A stretch of 64,000 nt of DNA, taken from contig CP000875.1 of assembly GCA_000018565.1 (NCBI GenBank), forward strand, positions 3,115,199-3,179,198. Direction: 5' to 3'. The stretch's first letter is position 1. Each line of letters starts with the position of its first letter. Positions 1 through 8,238 of the stretch are shown piece after piece. Under the pieces are notes generated by a model that did not search any database, was not told where the DNA came from, and saw only the letters and a list, made by a program, of their open reading frames with translations. This DNA comes from Herpetosiphon aurantiacus DSM 785. Lineage in GTDB: Bacteria; Chloroflexota; Chloroflexia; Chloroflexales; Herpetosiphonaceae. The position numbers were made by a program, and so were the translations under genes.

Positions 1-2
1 GT

Positions 3-1067
3 CGAATCAATTATGCCAGCGCGGCAAACACGGTTTTGGATGGGGTTTTATCATCGACCATTGGGCCAAATAGCCGCTTGCCCATGTTGGGCGATTGGGT
101 TTCGCCGAATGGTAGCCCGCATAGCCAATATACGCCACGGCCCTCAGATTTTATGCCCAGCCACTTCCGCGATTACCGAGCCTTTACTGGCAATGCCACT
201 TGGGATACGGTGCTGAGCAAAACCCAAGGTGTGGTTGATAGCATTCAAGCCCAATATAGCCCCAATACTGGCTTGATGCCCGATTTTGTGGTGCAAGCCA
301 ACACAACGCCTAAGCCATCGCCTGCCAACTTCTTGGAAAGCGAAAACGATGGCAATTATTACTATAACTCGGGTCGTGTGCCATGGCGCTTGGGAGCCGA
401 TGCCGTGATTTTTGGCGACGCTGCTTCATTACGTCAAGCTCAAAAAATCTCGCGTTGGATCGAGCAAGCCACTGGTGGGACAGCAAGCAATATTCGGGCT
501 GGCTATAGCTTGAATGGTACGGCCTTGCCCGATAGTGGCTATTTCAGCACCTTCTTTGCAGCGCCATTTGGGGTTGCAGCCATGACCGTGCCAGCCAGCC
601 AGCAATGGCTCAATCGAGTTTACGATGCGGTGCGCAGTAATCACCAAGATTATTTCGAAGATACCGTAACGCTGCAATGTTTGCTATTGATGTCGGGCAA
701 TTATTGGTCGCCAAGCCGCAGCAGCACCAGCCCAACCGCAACCCCACGCCCTGCAACTGCAACCCCACGCCCTGCGACGGCAACGCCACGACCCGCCACC
801 GCAACGCCACGTCCAGCAACTGCGACCCCGCGCCCAGCCACCGCCACCCCACGCCCAGCCACCGCCACCCCACGCCCAGCCACCGCCACCCCACAACCTG
901 CCACGGCAACCCCAAACGGCGTTGCAGCGTGGGATGGCAATATGCGAGCCTACAAAGTGGGCGATCGGGTCAGCTACAACGGGCGCATCTATCGCTGTTT
1001 ACAAGCACATACCTCGTTATCAACTTGGACTCCTGAGGCTGTTCCGGCCTTATGGCAAGCTGAATAA
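3..1067 (+). CDS. Secreted glycoside hydrolase family 8-like protein, C-terminal part (5' end outside window)
   Basis: The reading frame is open from base 3, so the gene starts before the window; the first internal ATG is at 36. The visible part looks like the second half of a GH8 (endoglucanase/chitosanase) alpha6/alpha6 barrel: an RVPWRLGAD motif near 378-405 is typical of this family. It is followed by about nine copies of a TATPRPA linker (roughly 724-910) and a C-terminal chitin/cellulose-binding module of the CBM5/12 type (WDGN, YKVGDRVSYNG, YRCLQAHTS, W-P, PALW). The architecture implies an extracellular polysaccharide hydrolase. The catalytic acid residues lie upstream and cannot be checked. 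The family call is good; the substrate is unknown. Confidence 0.75.
   Translation, partial: RINYASAANTVLDGVLSSTIGPNSRLPMLGDWVSPNGSPHSQYTPRPSDFMPSHFRDYRAFTGNATWDTVLSKTQGVVDSIQAQYSPNTGLMPDFVVQANTTPKPSPANFLESENDGNYYYNSGRVPWRLGADAVIFGDAASLRQAQKISRWIEQATGGTASNIRAGYSLNGTALPDSGYFSTFFAAPFGVAAMTVPASQQWLNRVYDAVRSNHQDYFEDTVTLQCLLLMSGNYWSPSRSSTSPTATPRPATATPRPATATPRPATATPRPATATPRPATATPRPATATPRPATATPQPATATPNGVAAWDGNMRAYKVGDRVSYNGRIYRCLQAHTSLSTWTPEAVPALWQAE
724..910 (+). repeat. Tandem 21-bp repeat coding for a Thr/Pro-rich linker
   Basis: About nine near-identical 21-base units (ACGCCACGCCCAGCCACCGC-like) encode TATPRPA. Units on the right are almost identical to one another, so the tract probably changes copy number by slippage. 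It separates the catalytic and binding modules of the GH8-like protein. Confidence 0.85.
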
Positions 1068-1098
1068 CCTTCGTTCGATAAGGGCGGGTTTTAACGTT

Positions 1099-1183
1099 CC
1101 CTCACCCCAACCCCTCTCCCACTGCGGTGGGCGAGGGGCTTTTGGTTTCGTGGTTCTCCCTCGCCTCGCTCGGCGGGTGAGGG
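1099..1183. repeat. REP-like extragenic repeat, copy A
   Basis: An imperfect palindrome bounded by CCCTCACCCC and GGGTGAGGG, between convergent genes. Related copies lie at 9889-9934, 19274-19381, 27646-29084 (split by an IS), 40143-40247, 45033-45101 and 56005-56100. All are intergenic. It could act as a bidirectional terminator for the two convergent genes here. Confidence 0.8.
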
Positions 1184-1201
1184 ACATATTCCCAAGGAAA
1201 A

Positions 1202-2200
1202 TCACTCGCTTAGAACGGTTTCAATCGTAGCAAGTTCTTCATCACTAAATGTCAAATTGTTGAGGGCTGTAATGGCATCGTCGATCTGCGAAATACGGCT
1301 AGCTCCGATTAACACTGAGGTCATAGTTGGGTGGCGCAACACCCAAGCCAAGGCCATTTGGGCTAAAGTTTGGTCGCGAGCTTGCGCCAAATCATTCAAC
1401 TGAGCAACTTTAGCTAAAGCACTATCGGTAATATGGGCAGGCTTGAGAAAGCCATGCGATTTGGCGGCACGCGAATCGCCTGGAATGCCTTGCAAATAGC
1501 GATCAGTTAACAGGCCTTGGGCCAGCGGCGAAAAAGCAATACAGCCAATGCCTTGCTCGGCCAAGGTTGCCAACAAACCACCCTCAACCCAGCGATTGAA
1601 CATATTGTAGGATGGTTGGTGGATCAAACATGGTGTGCCAAGTTGGCGCAGAATCGCGCTCGCGGCGGCAGTTTGCTCAGCAGAATAATTGGAAAGCCCC
1701 ACATAGAGCGCCTTACCACTACGTACAATCTGATCGAGGGCTTGCATGGTTTCTTCGAGCGGCGTTTCGGGGTCGGGGCGATGATGATAGAAAATATCAA
1801 CGTACTCCAAGCCCATGCGCTTTAAGCTTTGATCAAGGCTGGAAACCAGATACTTACGCGAACCCCAATCGCCATACGGGCCAGCCCACATATAGTAGCC
1901 AGCCTTGGTCGAAATCACCAATTCATCACGGTAGGGTTTAAGATCATGCTGGAGCATCCGGCCAAAATTTTCTTCGGCAGAGCCTGGCGGCGGGCCATAG
2001 TTATTGGCGAGGTCGAAGTGAGTAATGCCATGATCAAAGGCATGCAGCACCATCGACCGCCCATTCTCATAGACATCAACGCCACCAAAATTGTGCCATA
2101 ACCCTAATGAAACTGCTGATAATTTCAGGCCACTTTTGCCACTGCGATTGTAGCGCATGCTGGTGTAGCGGCTATCCTTGGCTTGATAAATCATAGACAT
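1202..2200 (-). CDS. Aldo/keto reductase, YghZ-like
   Basis: A 332-residue protein of the aldo/keto reductase superfamily, closest in pattern to the YghZ (L-glyceraldehyde 3-phosphate reductase) branch. Seen: N-terminal RYNRSGKSGLKLSAVSLGLW, the active-site region HFDLANNYGPPPGSAEENFG (Asp and Tyr), K in STKAGYYMWAGPYG, H in FYHHRPDP, and the C-terminal NADPH-binding stretch SVLIGASR. The AGPYGDWGSRKYL insert is characteristic of the YghZ group. A purine-rich GAGGG lies just before the start. Cytosolic NADPH-dependent carbonyl reduction is the expected activity; the true substrate cannot be told. It is transcribed alone, with a REP-like repeat after its end. Confidence 0.85.
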   Translation of the reverse strand: MSMIYQAKDSRYTSMRYNRSGKSGLKLSAVSLGLWHNFGGVDVYENGRSMVLHAFDHGITHFDLANNYGPPPGSAEENFGRMLQHDLKPYRDELVISTKAGYYMWAGPYGDWGSRKYLVSSLDQSLKRMGLEYVDIFYHHRPDPETPLEETMQALDQIVRSGKALYVGLSNYSAEQTAAASAILRQLGTPCLIHQPSYNMFNRWVEGGLLATLAEQGIGCIAFSPLAQGLLTDRYLQGIPGDSRAAKSHGFLKPAHITDSALAKVAQLNDLAQARDQTLAQMALAWVLRHPTMTSVLIGASRISQIDDAITALNNLTFSDEELATIETVLSE

Positions 2201-2295
2201 TAACCCTCTTGGCCTGCTGATGCACGCAGCAACAGGTAGGATAATCGGCTCGATTATAGCACGGCGATCGTTTCAAACTGATGACCAAGCCAAAA

Positions 2296-3024
2296 TCAAG
2301 CTACCGATAATGAGGCAACGCTTTGCCATGTATGTTGAACATCACGCATAATTAAGCCATGATCAAATTCAATGCTGCCAACAGGAAAGTTTTGTTGATT
2401 GCGAAAATAGCTCGAATCAAACTGATCAACTGCAAATGGACGGACATGCCAATGCTGAACATTGAGGGTTAATCCATCAAAGCGTTGCCCATGTTTGGTT
2501 GCAGTATAGCCCAACGCTCCATGCTCAAAAAAGCTTGAGGCGGCAGCAAGATCGAAAATCGAATCGCGCGGTAAGCTTTCACAGGTTGTACCGACAACCT
2601 CAATTGAGGCCTGATCATCGCCCGAACGCATTCGTAATTGAACAGTGTAGCCATTATCGTCAACCACAAAATGCGCATGATGCTGCTCGCCAGCAACCAA
2701 CCGTCCACCTGCTAAATTATTTAAAAGCGATGATGAATCGCGGCGTGGTACATACACTCCTTGGTGCAATGAGCCATCAACCGCCTGCCAATTTACGGCA
2801 AAACGATGGGCAGCGTTTTCGCTTCGCAAGCCGAACCCGCTTGGCAAGCCAAGCGGACGCAGCTGTTCTAAGCGAATTAAACAAATGCCCACAATCGCCC
2901 AGCCGCGATAAAGTTGCGGTTTAAATGGTGCTGGTAATAAGGCTTGAACAACCTCTGGATCAGCGCGAAAATTGAGGAGTAAACGACGGCGAATCAGGCC
3001 AGCCAAGGTTGGAATCCGTACCAC
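2296..3024 (-). CDS. DUF2071 / acetoacetate decarboxylase-fold protein
   Basis: A 242-residue protein resembling the DUF2071 (COG3361, YqjF-like) family, distantly related to the acetoacetate decarboxylase fold. Supporting stretches are LLLNFRADPEVVQALLPAPF near the start, a G-VYVPRRD motif mid-protein, and HWHVRPF with SSYF near the end. No signal peptide or membrane segment is seen. A TTATTGCTTGAG-type spacer separates it from the divergently read TetR gene, whose operator lies about 100 bases away, so it may belong to the same regulon. The function is unknown and the family assignment is by pattern only. Confidence 0.55.
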   Translation of the reverse strand: MVRIPTLAGLIRRRLLLNFRADPEVVQALLPAPFKPQLYRGWAIVGICLIRLEQLRPLGLPSGFGLRSENAAHRFAVNWQAVDGSLHQGVYVPRRDSSSLLNNLAGGRLVAGEQHHAHFVVDDNGYTVQLRMRSGDDQASIEVVGTTCESLPRDSIFDLAAASSFFEHGALGYTATKHGQRFDGLTLNVQHWHVRPFAVDQFDSSYFRNQQNFPVGSIEFDHGLIMRDVQHTWQSVASLSVA

Positions 3025-3106
3025 AATACCCTCCTAATTTCTACTCATAGAACCAACACGATAAACCACACGGCCTGCCTTAGCAATCCATGCTTAAACC
3101 GATTAC

Positions 3107-3135
3107 TTGACAAGTAGATCATTTCTCTCTATACT
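3107..3135 (+). promoter_or_regulatory. Sigma70-type promoter of the TetR gene
   Basis: TTGACA at 3107-3112 and TATACT at 3130-3135, with a 17-base spacer, are a near-consensus pair. The -10 box lies inside the palindromic operator at 3126-3149, which predicts autorepression. Confidence 0.75.
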
Positions 3136-3149
3136 CATCGGTATAGAGA
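3126..3149. promoter_or_regulatory. Palindromic operator for the TetR regulator
   Basis: TCTCTATAC, a 6-base spacer, then GTATAGAGA form a perfect 9-base inverted repeat over the -10 box. The core TATACTCATCGGTATA resembles the second site at 3745-3760 (shared TATAC-N6-GTATA), so both promoters probably answer to the same repressor. Confidence 0.75.
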
Positions 3150-3158
3150 AAGGTTACC

Positions 3159-3725
3159 ATGGATAATCGGGCTACGCTGTTAGAACAGGCCTTACAATTA
3201 TTTGCCCAACGTGGCTACGACGCAATTGGCGTGCAAGAAATTGTTGAGCACGCTGGCGTTACCAAGCCCACGCTTTACCACTACTTTGGCAGCAAACGTG
3301 GCGTATTAGAGGCATTAATCAACGAGCGGCTTCAGCCATTAATCGATCAGCTTGCCAATGCCACAACCCATGCCAACGATGTTCCAGCCAGTTTGGCAGC
3401 CATTTTTCAGCTGTATTTCGATTTTGCGCAAGCAGAACCGCTGCTGTATCGTATGCAATTGGCAATGTGGTTTAGCCTGCCCGATAATGAGGCTTTTCAA
3501 ATTGTGGCGGTCGCTGCGGCCCAACAACAAGCCTTGCTCGAAAGCTTTTTTGTCCGAGCCAGCAGCTTTCATGGCAATATACGCGGTCGTCAACGGGTCT
3601 ATGCCGCTACCTTGCTAGGCACAATCAACACCTACATTGGGTTATGGCTCAGTGGCGCAATTCAGGCAACGCCGCACATCATTCACCAAGCAGTTCAGCA
3701 ATTTTCATATGGCATTTATTCCTAA
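3159..3725 (+). CDS. TetR/AcrR-family transcriptional regulator
   Basis: A 188-residue one-component regulator. The N-terminal helix-turn-helix (about residues 5-52) has the classic TetR pattern: LFAQRGYDAIGVQEIVEHAGVT then KPTLYHYFGSK. The C-terminal two thirds is an all-helical ligand-binding/dimer domain without recognisable specificity. The start is supported by GAGAAAGG 7-13 bases before ATG. It likely represses itself through the operator at 3126-3149 and the following amylase gene through 3745-3760. The inducer is unknown; a maltodextrin or amylase product is only a guess from the neighbour. Confidence 0.9.
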   Translation: MDNRATLLEQALQLFAQRGYDAIGVQEIVEHAGVTKPTLYHYFGSKRGVLEALINERLQPLIDQLANATTHANDVPASLAAIFQLYFDFAQAEPLLYRMQLAMWFSLPDNEAFQIVAVAAAQQQALLESFFVRASSFHGNIRGRQRVYAATLLGTINTYIGLWLSGAIQATPHIIHQAVQQFSYGIYS

Positions 3726-3744
3726 ATTTTTTTAGCCATCACAC

Positions 3745-3760
3745 TATACCGATTGGTATA
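3745..3760. promoter_or_regulatory. Second TetR operator, upstream of the amylase gene
   Basis: TATACCGATTGGTATA is a 16-base inverted repeat (TATACC/GGTATA) directly before the ribosome-binding site AGGAGAAG of the GH13 gene. It matches the operator of the upstream TetR gene in its TATAC-N6-GTATA core, so binding here would block the downstream gene. Confidence 0.65.
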
Positions 3761-3771
3761 CAGGAGAAGTT

Positions 3772-5127
3772 ATGCATCCATGGGCCAACGACGTACAATG
3801 TTATCAAATTTATCCCTTAGGGCTTTGCGGCGCACCAATTCGCAATGATCAAACCAGCGAACCGATTGCGCGGCTCAAGCAATTGCACACATGGATTGAG
3901 CACTTACAACATTTAGGCAGCAACTTGCTCTACCTTGGGCCAGTGTTTGAATCGACAGCTCATGGCTACGACACAATTGATTATTTCACGGTTGATCGGC
4001 GGCTAGGTAGCAACAACGATTTACAACAGTTGATTGCAGCATTCCACGCGGCGGGCATTCGTGTGTTACTCGATGGCGTGTTTAACCATGTTGGCCGCGA
4101 TTTTTGGGCCTTCCGCGATGTACAAAGCCATGGGCAGGCTTCGAGCTATAGCGATTGGTTTGCGGGCTTGGATTTCAATCAACACAGCCCATATGGCGAT
4201 CAGTTTAGCTATCAAGGTTGGCATGGGCACTACGATTTAGTCAAATTGAATTTACACAATCCGGCAGTGCGCGAACATCTTTTCCAAGCAGTCAGCCAAT
4301 GGATTGCACAATTTGGCATCGATGGCTTACGGCTTGATGCTGCGGATCAGATCGATCATGATTTTTTGGCGGCGCTGGCAGCTCATTGCAAAAGCCTGCG
4401 CAGTGATTTTCTATTGATTGGCGAAGTGGTGCATGGCGATTATCGCCAATGGGCCAACCCAACGATGCTCGATAGCGTGACCAACTATGAAGCCTACAAA
4501 GGCCTGTATTCCAGCCTGAATGATCGCAACTATTTTGAAATTGCTTACAGTCTCAATCGTCAATTTGGCGCTGGTGGTATCTATCGGGCTATGCCGTTGT
4601 ATAACTTTGTTGATAATCATGATGTCGATCGAATCGCCAGCACCTTGCACAATCCAGCCCATCTCTACCCTTTACATCTATTGCTTTACACCATGCCAGG
4701 AATGCCTGCGCTGTACTATGGCAGCGAATGGGGCTTGCTCGGCCAGAAAACCGCCACCAGCGACCAAGCCTTGCGACCAGCCTTGCCTCAACCCGACCAA
4801 ATTCAGGCCCAACAACCAGATTTACTGGCAGCGATTCGCCAATTGAGCCAGCTACGCCACGAATATGCTGCCTTACGTTATGGCGAATATGCCCAAATAT
4901 ATGTACAGGCTGAACAGCTTGTGTTTGTGCGTTGGACTAAGCAGCAAACAATTGTGGTCGCATTGAATGCCGCCCCAACCGCCCAAACAATTCGATTTGT
5001 TGTGCCATTTGGTGAAGGCTCACTGCTTGAAGATCGCTTGAATGGCGGGGAAATCAAGGTGCAGCATGGCCAATTACAGCTGACAATTCCCGCAACCTGG
5101 GGCCAAATCTGGCAGCTGATTGATTGA
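3772..5127 (+). CDS. Alpha-amylase family (GH13) glycosidase
   Basis: A 451-residue GH13 (beta/alpha)8-barrel enzyme. The conserved regions are visible: region I DGVFNHVG, region II GLRLDAAD with nucleophile Asp189, region III LIGEVVHG with acid/base Glu218, and region IV FVDNHDVDR with Asp284. The last ~80 residues look like a small beta-sandwich domain (VVALNAAPTAQTIRFVVP). There is no signal peptide, so it is probably cytosolic and acts on imported maltodextrins or related alpha-glucans. The ribosome-binding site AGGAGAAG is well placed. It follows the TetR gene and shares its operator. The exact specificity (alpha-amylase, cyclomaltodextrinase or neopullulanase type) is not decidable. Confidence 0.9.
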   Translation: MHPWANDVQCYQIYPLGLCGAPIRNDQTSEPIARLKQLHTWIEHLQHLGSNLLYLGPVFESTAHGYDTIDYFTVDRRLGSNNDLQQLIAAFHAAGIRVLLDGVFNHVGRDFWAFRDVQSHGQASSYSDWFAGLDFNQHSPYGDQFSYQGWHGHYDLVKLNLHNPAVREHLFQAVSQWIAQFGIDGLRLDAADQIDHDFLAALAAHCKSLRSDFLLIGEVVHGDYRQWANPTMLDSVTNYEAYKGLYSSLNDRNYFEIAYSLNRQFGAGGIYRAMPLYNFVDNHDVDRIASTLHNPAHLYPLHLLLYTMPGMPALYYGSEWGLLGQKTATSDQALRPALPQPDQIQAQQPDLLAAIRQLSQLRHEYAALRYGEYAQIYVQAEQLVFVRWTKQQTIVVALNAAPTAQTIRFVVPFGEGSLLEDRLNGGEIKVQHGQLQLTIPATWGQIWQLID

Positions 5128-5176
5128 GTGTGAAGCCTAAACCTAATCACGGAATCCGAACGTCTCGAAAACTATC

Positions 5177-5509
5177 TTTATACGATACCCTTCCTCGGGG
5201 CGTTGATTGAAATTTTCTCGTGCATTTTCTAAACTGCCGAGCGTTCATTTGTTTTAATCCCCGCTTCTTCGGGGCGTTGATTGAAATATGCTCGTTCTGC
5301 TCGCCGCCTGTGGCACGCCAGAGATGGTTTTAATCCCCGCTTCCTCGGGGCGTTGATTGAAATTAATATTGTTGTCATTGGGACTGAATCACCGTTTGTT
5401 TTAATCCCCTCTTCCTCGGGGCGTTGATTGAAATTTCTGGTAGCTCTGCCTTCATCGCCGCGATTTCTTCAGGTTTTAATCCCCGCTTCCTCGGGGCGTT
5501 GATTGAAAT
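5177..5509 (-). CRISPR. CRISPR array 1 (orphan), five 37-bp repeats, four spacers
   Basis: Repeats lie at 5177-5213 (degenerate), 5251-5287, 5327-5363, 5398-5434 and 5473-5509; spacers are 37, 39, 34 and 38 bases. Read on the minus strand, each repeat begins ATTTCAATCAACGCCCC and ends GGGGATTAAAAC, with a CCCCG/CGGGG stem. That is the usual orientation of type I/III repeats, so the leader side is to the right. The leftmost copy keeps only the half ending near CCTCGGGGCG and is otherwise replaced, as expected for the leader-distal end. No cas gene adjoins it; the 3' handle GGGGATTAAAAC is shared with array 2 at 61-63 kb. Confidence 0.95.
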
Positions 5510-5662
5510 ACCTGGGTGTCCACTTTTCGAAGACAGGCTACACCAGCAGCAGGATGCAAGCGATAACCCATGCCACGGAATTGATTCAATGTGTACGCAA
5601 GAAAATTATGGTAAACTAGATATGCCAGATTGATTGACATGTGACCATCCGAAGGATTGACT

Positions 5663-7483
5663 ATGGCCTATTCTAGCAGCGCTGTCAAGCTTCATGCCAC
5701 GAATGCCCTGCATGCAGTGGCCGTTCGGACGTTGCGCACTCTCGCTCATTATACCGATTGTTCGCGCCAACGTAGCCAAACTGGCCATGCTTTAGCCGCT
5801 GCGCTCCAGCGCCACTGGCAAACACCGCACTATCGCCAGCTGGTGCGCCGTTCCTTAACTGCCGCCGACCGAGCATTGTTGCAGGCATGGTGGCAGGGTC
5901 AGCAGCCGTTGCCAACGCCACAAGCGCTTGATCTCTGGCGCTGGCAGGCTCCTTGGCCTACTCTGGAGCAGCTCTCGTCGGAGCAACGCTTGGCTGCCTT
6001 AGGCTTGGTGGTGCCAATCCGCACGACCACAGGCCGCACGGTGGTCTTAATTAATGATACCAGCCGTTGGTTACGCCGCACTCCGCCACTGCCACCAACT
6101 CCTGTTGCTGCCAGCTTGCAAGCCTTGTTTCAAGCGGTGGTCGCGTTGCTTGCCGCCTGTGCCAATACCCCTCAACCCCGCCAAGCAGCTGGCTTGGCGC
6201 TGCATATCGCGCAATCAGCCGGCTGGCTGGCCGATCGGCTTAATCAATGGCGCATTACGCCGCGTGGTCGGGTTTGGCTGCATAGCCCAATCGCTGAGCA
6301 ACAACGCTTGTTACACCAACAGCTCATCACCTGTAACCCGCCTGCACGTGGCTTGGTCGCATGGCGTAGCCCCGATTGGGCGGCATTATTTGCCGATTTG
6401 GAACGGTTGATGGAGGCCCAAGCCCAGCGGCGCAGCATGGATGTGGCTGCCTTGCTCCACGATCATCCAGCGTGGAATGGATTGCCAGCAGCCCAGCAGA
6501 TTCGGCTCGTGCATGGTTGGTTGTGCACCGTCTTGCAACCAGCGGGCGTGGTGAGCTTAGCCAAGGGCTGGCTCTTTTGGCATGGCTGGCAGCAGCTCGC
6601 AGCCCAAGCGCCAGCCTTCGATGGCCTGCGCTTGCCCAAACGTGCGGCGCTCCCCGCAGCCTTACAGGTGTGGGGATTAACTTGGGGGATGGCAACGAGC
6701 CATGGGTGGCGCATAACGCACGCATCGGTTACCGCTCGCTTGCAACAGGGGCTTGATCTCAATGGTTTTTGGCAGCCGATTGATCAGTGGTATGCTGAAC
6801 GGCCCGCCCTTATTCAGGCCTTGATCGCAAAACTTCAGGCCACGCCGCCATTGCGCCTGCGTCGCATCACACTGCTTGAGGGTAGCCCCGAAGCCGTGGC
6901 AAGCGCCCACGCCAATTGGCAGATTCAAGCCTACCTACAACCTGGGTTTGATCAAGCCCAACGGGTGGTGTGCCAAGGGGCGGAGCAGGTGGTAGCCAAG
7001 GTGTTGGGACTACATGCCACGCCTACGCCAAGCCTCGATACGCAGACGAGCATACAGATAATGGCCTTGCGGATTGCAGCTCAGCACCTGCCCAGCCATC
7101 GGCTTGCCTTTAATCAGCAAGCCCAGCATCTGCTGGCCGAGCTGTCGTTTGAGCAACGGTGCATCATCGACGACGATTGGGAACGTCTCCAATTAAGTGA
7201 TGCGCCAGACCTACTAGCGAGCAGTCAAGCGCTTGCCGTTGGGCAACAACCACGAGCGCAGATCACGGTTGAACAGGCTCGCCAAACATGTCGCCAAGCG
7301 ATCAACAACCAGCAAAGCGTGACCGTGCGCTATTACACGCCAGCCGAGCATCGCATCACGACGCGCACGATTCGCCCGCTCGAGCTGACCAGCACCGGGA
7401 TGCGCGGTTGGTGTGAATTACGGCAACAGGAGCGGGCTTTTCGCTTTGACCGAATCTTGGCGATTGAAGCCAATACCAGTTAA
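5663..7483 (+). CDS. WYL-domain protein next to CRISPR array 1
   Basis: A 606-residue protein. The last ~75 residues form a WYL domain (SVTVRYYTPAEHR, TRTIRPLELTSTG, GWCELRQQERAFRFDRI), a nucleic-acid- or ligand-sensing beta-barrel common in regulators of CRISPR and other defence loci. The rest is Gln- and Trp-rich and mostly helical; no helicase motifs or HTH can be named with confidence. ATG at 5663 is chosen because GAAGGA precedes it by six bases. It is divergent from array 1, with about 150 bases between them holding its promoter and possibly the array leader. Base composition is visibly GC-richer than its neighbours. A CRISPR-linked regulatory role is inference. Confidence 0.7.
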   Translation: MAYSSSAVKLHATNALHAVAVRTLRTLAHYTDCSRQRSQTGHALAAALQRHWQTPHYRQLVRRSLTAADRALLQAWWQGQQPLPTPQALDLWRWQAPWPTLEQLSSEQRLAALGLVVPIRTTTGRTVVLINDTSRWLRRTPPLPPTPVAASLQALFQAVVALLAACANTPQPRQAAGLALHIAQSAGWLADRLNQWRITPRGRVWLHSPIAEQQRLLHQQLITCNPPARGLVAWRSPDWAALFADLERLMEAQAQRRSMDVAALLHDHPAWNGLPAAQQIRLVHGWLCTVLQPAGVVSLAKGWLFWHGWQQLAAQAPAFDGLRLPKRAALPAALQVWGLTWGMATSHGWRITHASVTARLQQGLDLNGFWQPIDQWYAERPALIQALIAKLQATPPLRLRRITLLEGSPEAVASAHANWQIQAYLQPGFDQAQRVVCQGAEQVVAKVLGLHATPTPSLDTQTSIQIMALRIAAQHLPSHRLAFNQQAQHLLAELSFEQRCIIDDDWERLQLSDAPDLLASSQALAVGQQPRAQITVEQARQTCRQAINNQQSVTVRYYTPAEHRITTRTIRPLELTSTGMRGWCELRQQERAFRFDRILAIEANTS

Positions 7484-7623
7484 TCAGTCCAATAGAAGAT
7501 CGGGTCTTGGGTCACCACCCCATGTCCAAGAATTAACATCGCGGTCACTGCATCCTTGGGCAACGAATAAAAGCGAATGCTTCGTGTGCTTCGTGGATCA
7601 TTTAGTTCAATCATGCCAAACAT
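7480..7623 (-). CDS. Possible small ORF or gene remnant
   Basis: The 266 bases between the WYL gene and the next gene hold a 47-codon minus-strand frame starting MFGMIELNDPRST and ending PIFYWTD. Its stop overlaps the WYL stop. An adjacent frame upstream on the same strand reads LLNAAKLLARVLQGEEPRYQ before a stop, so this may be a frameshifted remnant of a larger gene. No ribosome-binding site and no recognised family. Confidence 0.2.
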   Translation of the reverse strand: MFGMIELNDPRSTRSIRFYSLPKDAVTAMLILGHGVVTQDPIFYWTD

Positions 7624-7749
7624 AGGGCTGATAGCGTGGCTCTTCACCTTGCAACACTCGTGCTAGAAGTTTCGCTGCGTTCAACAACAATCCTAGTCAA
7701 CGATTAAGCTATACTATTCAACAAAACCGATTGTTAGAAGGATTGCATA

Positions 7750-8196
7750 ATGAGCGACCAACCAGCTTACGATACACCCTTGCCATTGTTCGTCTATGGC
7801 ACATTACGCACTGGCGAATACAATTGGCAGATCTATCTTGCGGGCAAAACCCTGAGTGAAACCCCAGCCATCGCCCATCAACACCAACTCTATGCCAATC
7901 GCTATCCCTATATGATTGTGGGCGAGGGGAGCGTTGTTGGCACGTTGGTCGAGATCAAGCCCGAATTGTATCAAGCGGTGATGCAGGAAATCGATGAGTT
8001 GGAACAATTTCGGCCTGCTGGCAATAGCTGGTATTTGCGGGTTGTGCGGGATGTACAGGTTGGAGAGCGTCAAGTGCTGGCTTGGATGTATTATGCTGGT
8101 GAACGTGTCACCCAACATCTGACCGATGATCATCATATTGCCCATGGCGATTGGGTACGCTGGAATGCCGAACAAGCCAATCATTCGTTGGAGTAA
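7750..8196 (+). CDS. Gamma-glutamylcyclotransferase-like (AIG2/GGCT) protein
   Basis: A 148-residue single-domain protein of the AIG2-like/GGCT superfamily. Diagnostic points: the PLFVYGTLRTGE motif at the N-terminus, a conserved Glu in the IDELEQF stretch, and the VLAWMYYAG strand near the end. GAAGGA precedes the ATG. The family includes enzymes that cyclise gamma-glutamyl amino acids to 5-oxoproline; the actual substrate is unknown. It is a single gene that ends against the thi operon, separated by a terminator hairpin at 8201-8228. Confidence 0.8.
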   Translation: MSDQPAYDTPLPLFVYGTLRTGEYNWQIYLAGKTLSETPAIAHQHQLYANRYPYMIVGEGSVVGTLVEIKPELYQAVMQEIDELEQFRPAGNSWYLRVVRDVQVGERQVLAWMYYAGERVTQHLTDDHHIAHGDWVRWNAEQANHSLE

Positions 8197-8200
8197 GGTT

Positions 8201-8228
8201 GCCCCTCACACCCAAACAGATGAGGGGC
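8201..8228. terminator. Hairpin between convergent genes
   Basis: GCCCCTCA and TGAGGGGC form a perfect 8-bp stem with a 12-base loop between the GGCT-like gene and thiD. There is no long T-run, so its use as a terminator is likely but not certain. Confidence 0.6.
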
Positions 8229-8238
8229 AAGGAGTGGG

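Noticed and set aside
610-940. Several minus-strand ORFs antisense to the GH8 linker
   Set aside because: They are by-products of the 21-base tandem repeat, which has no stops in several frames; the proteins are simple Gly/Val/Ala repeats.
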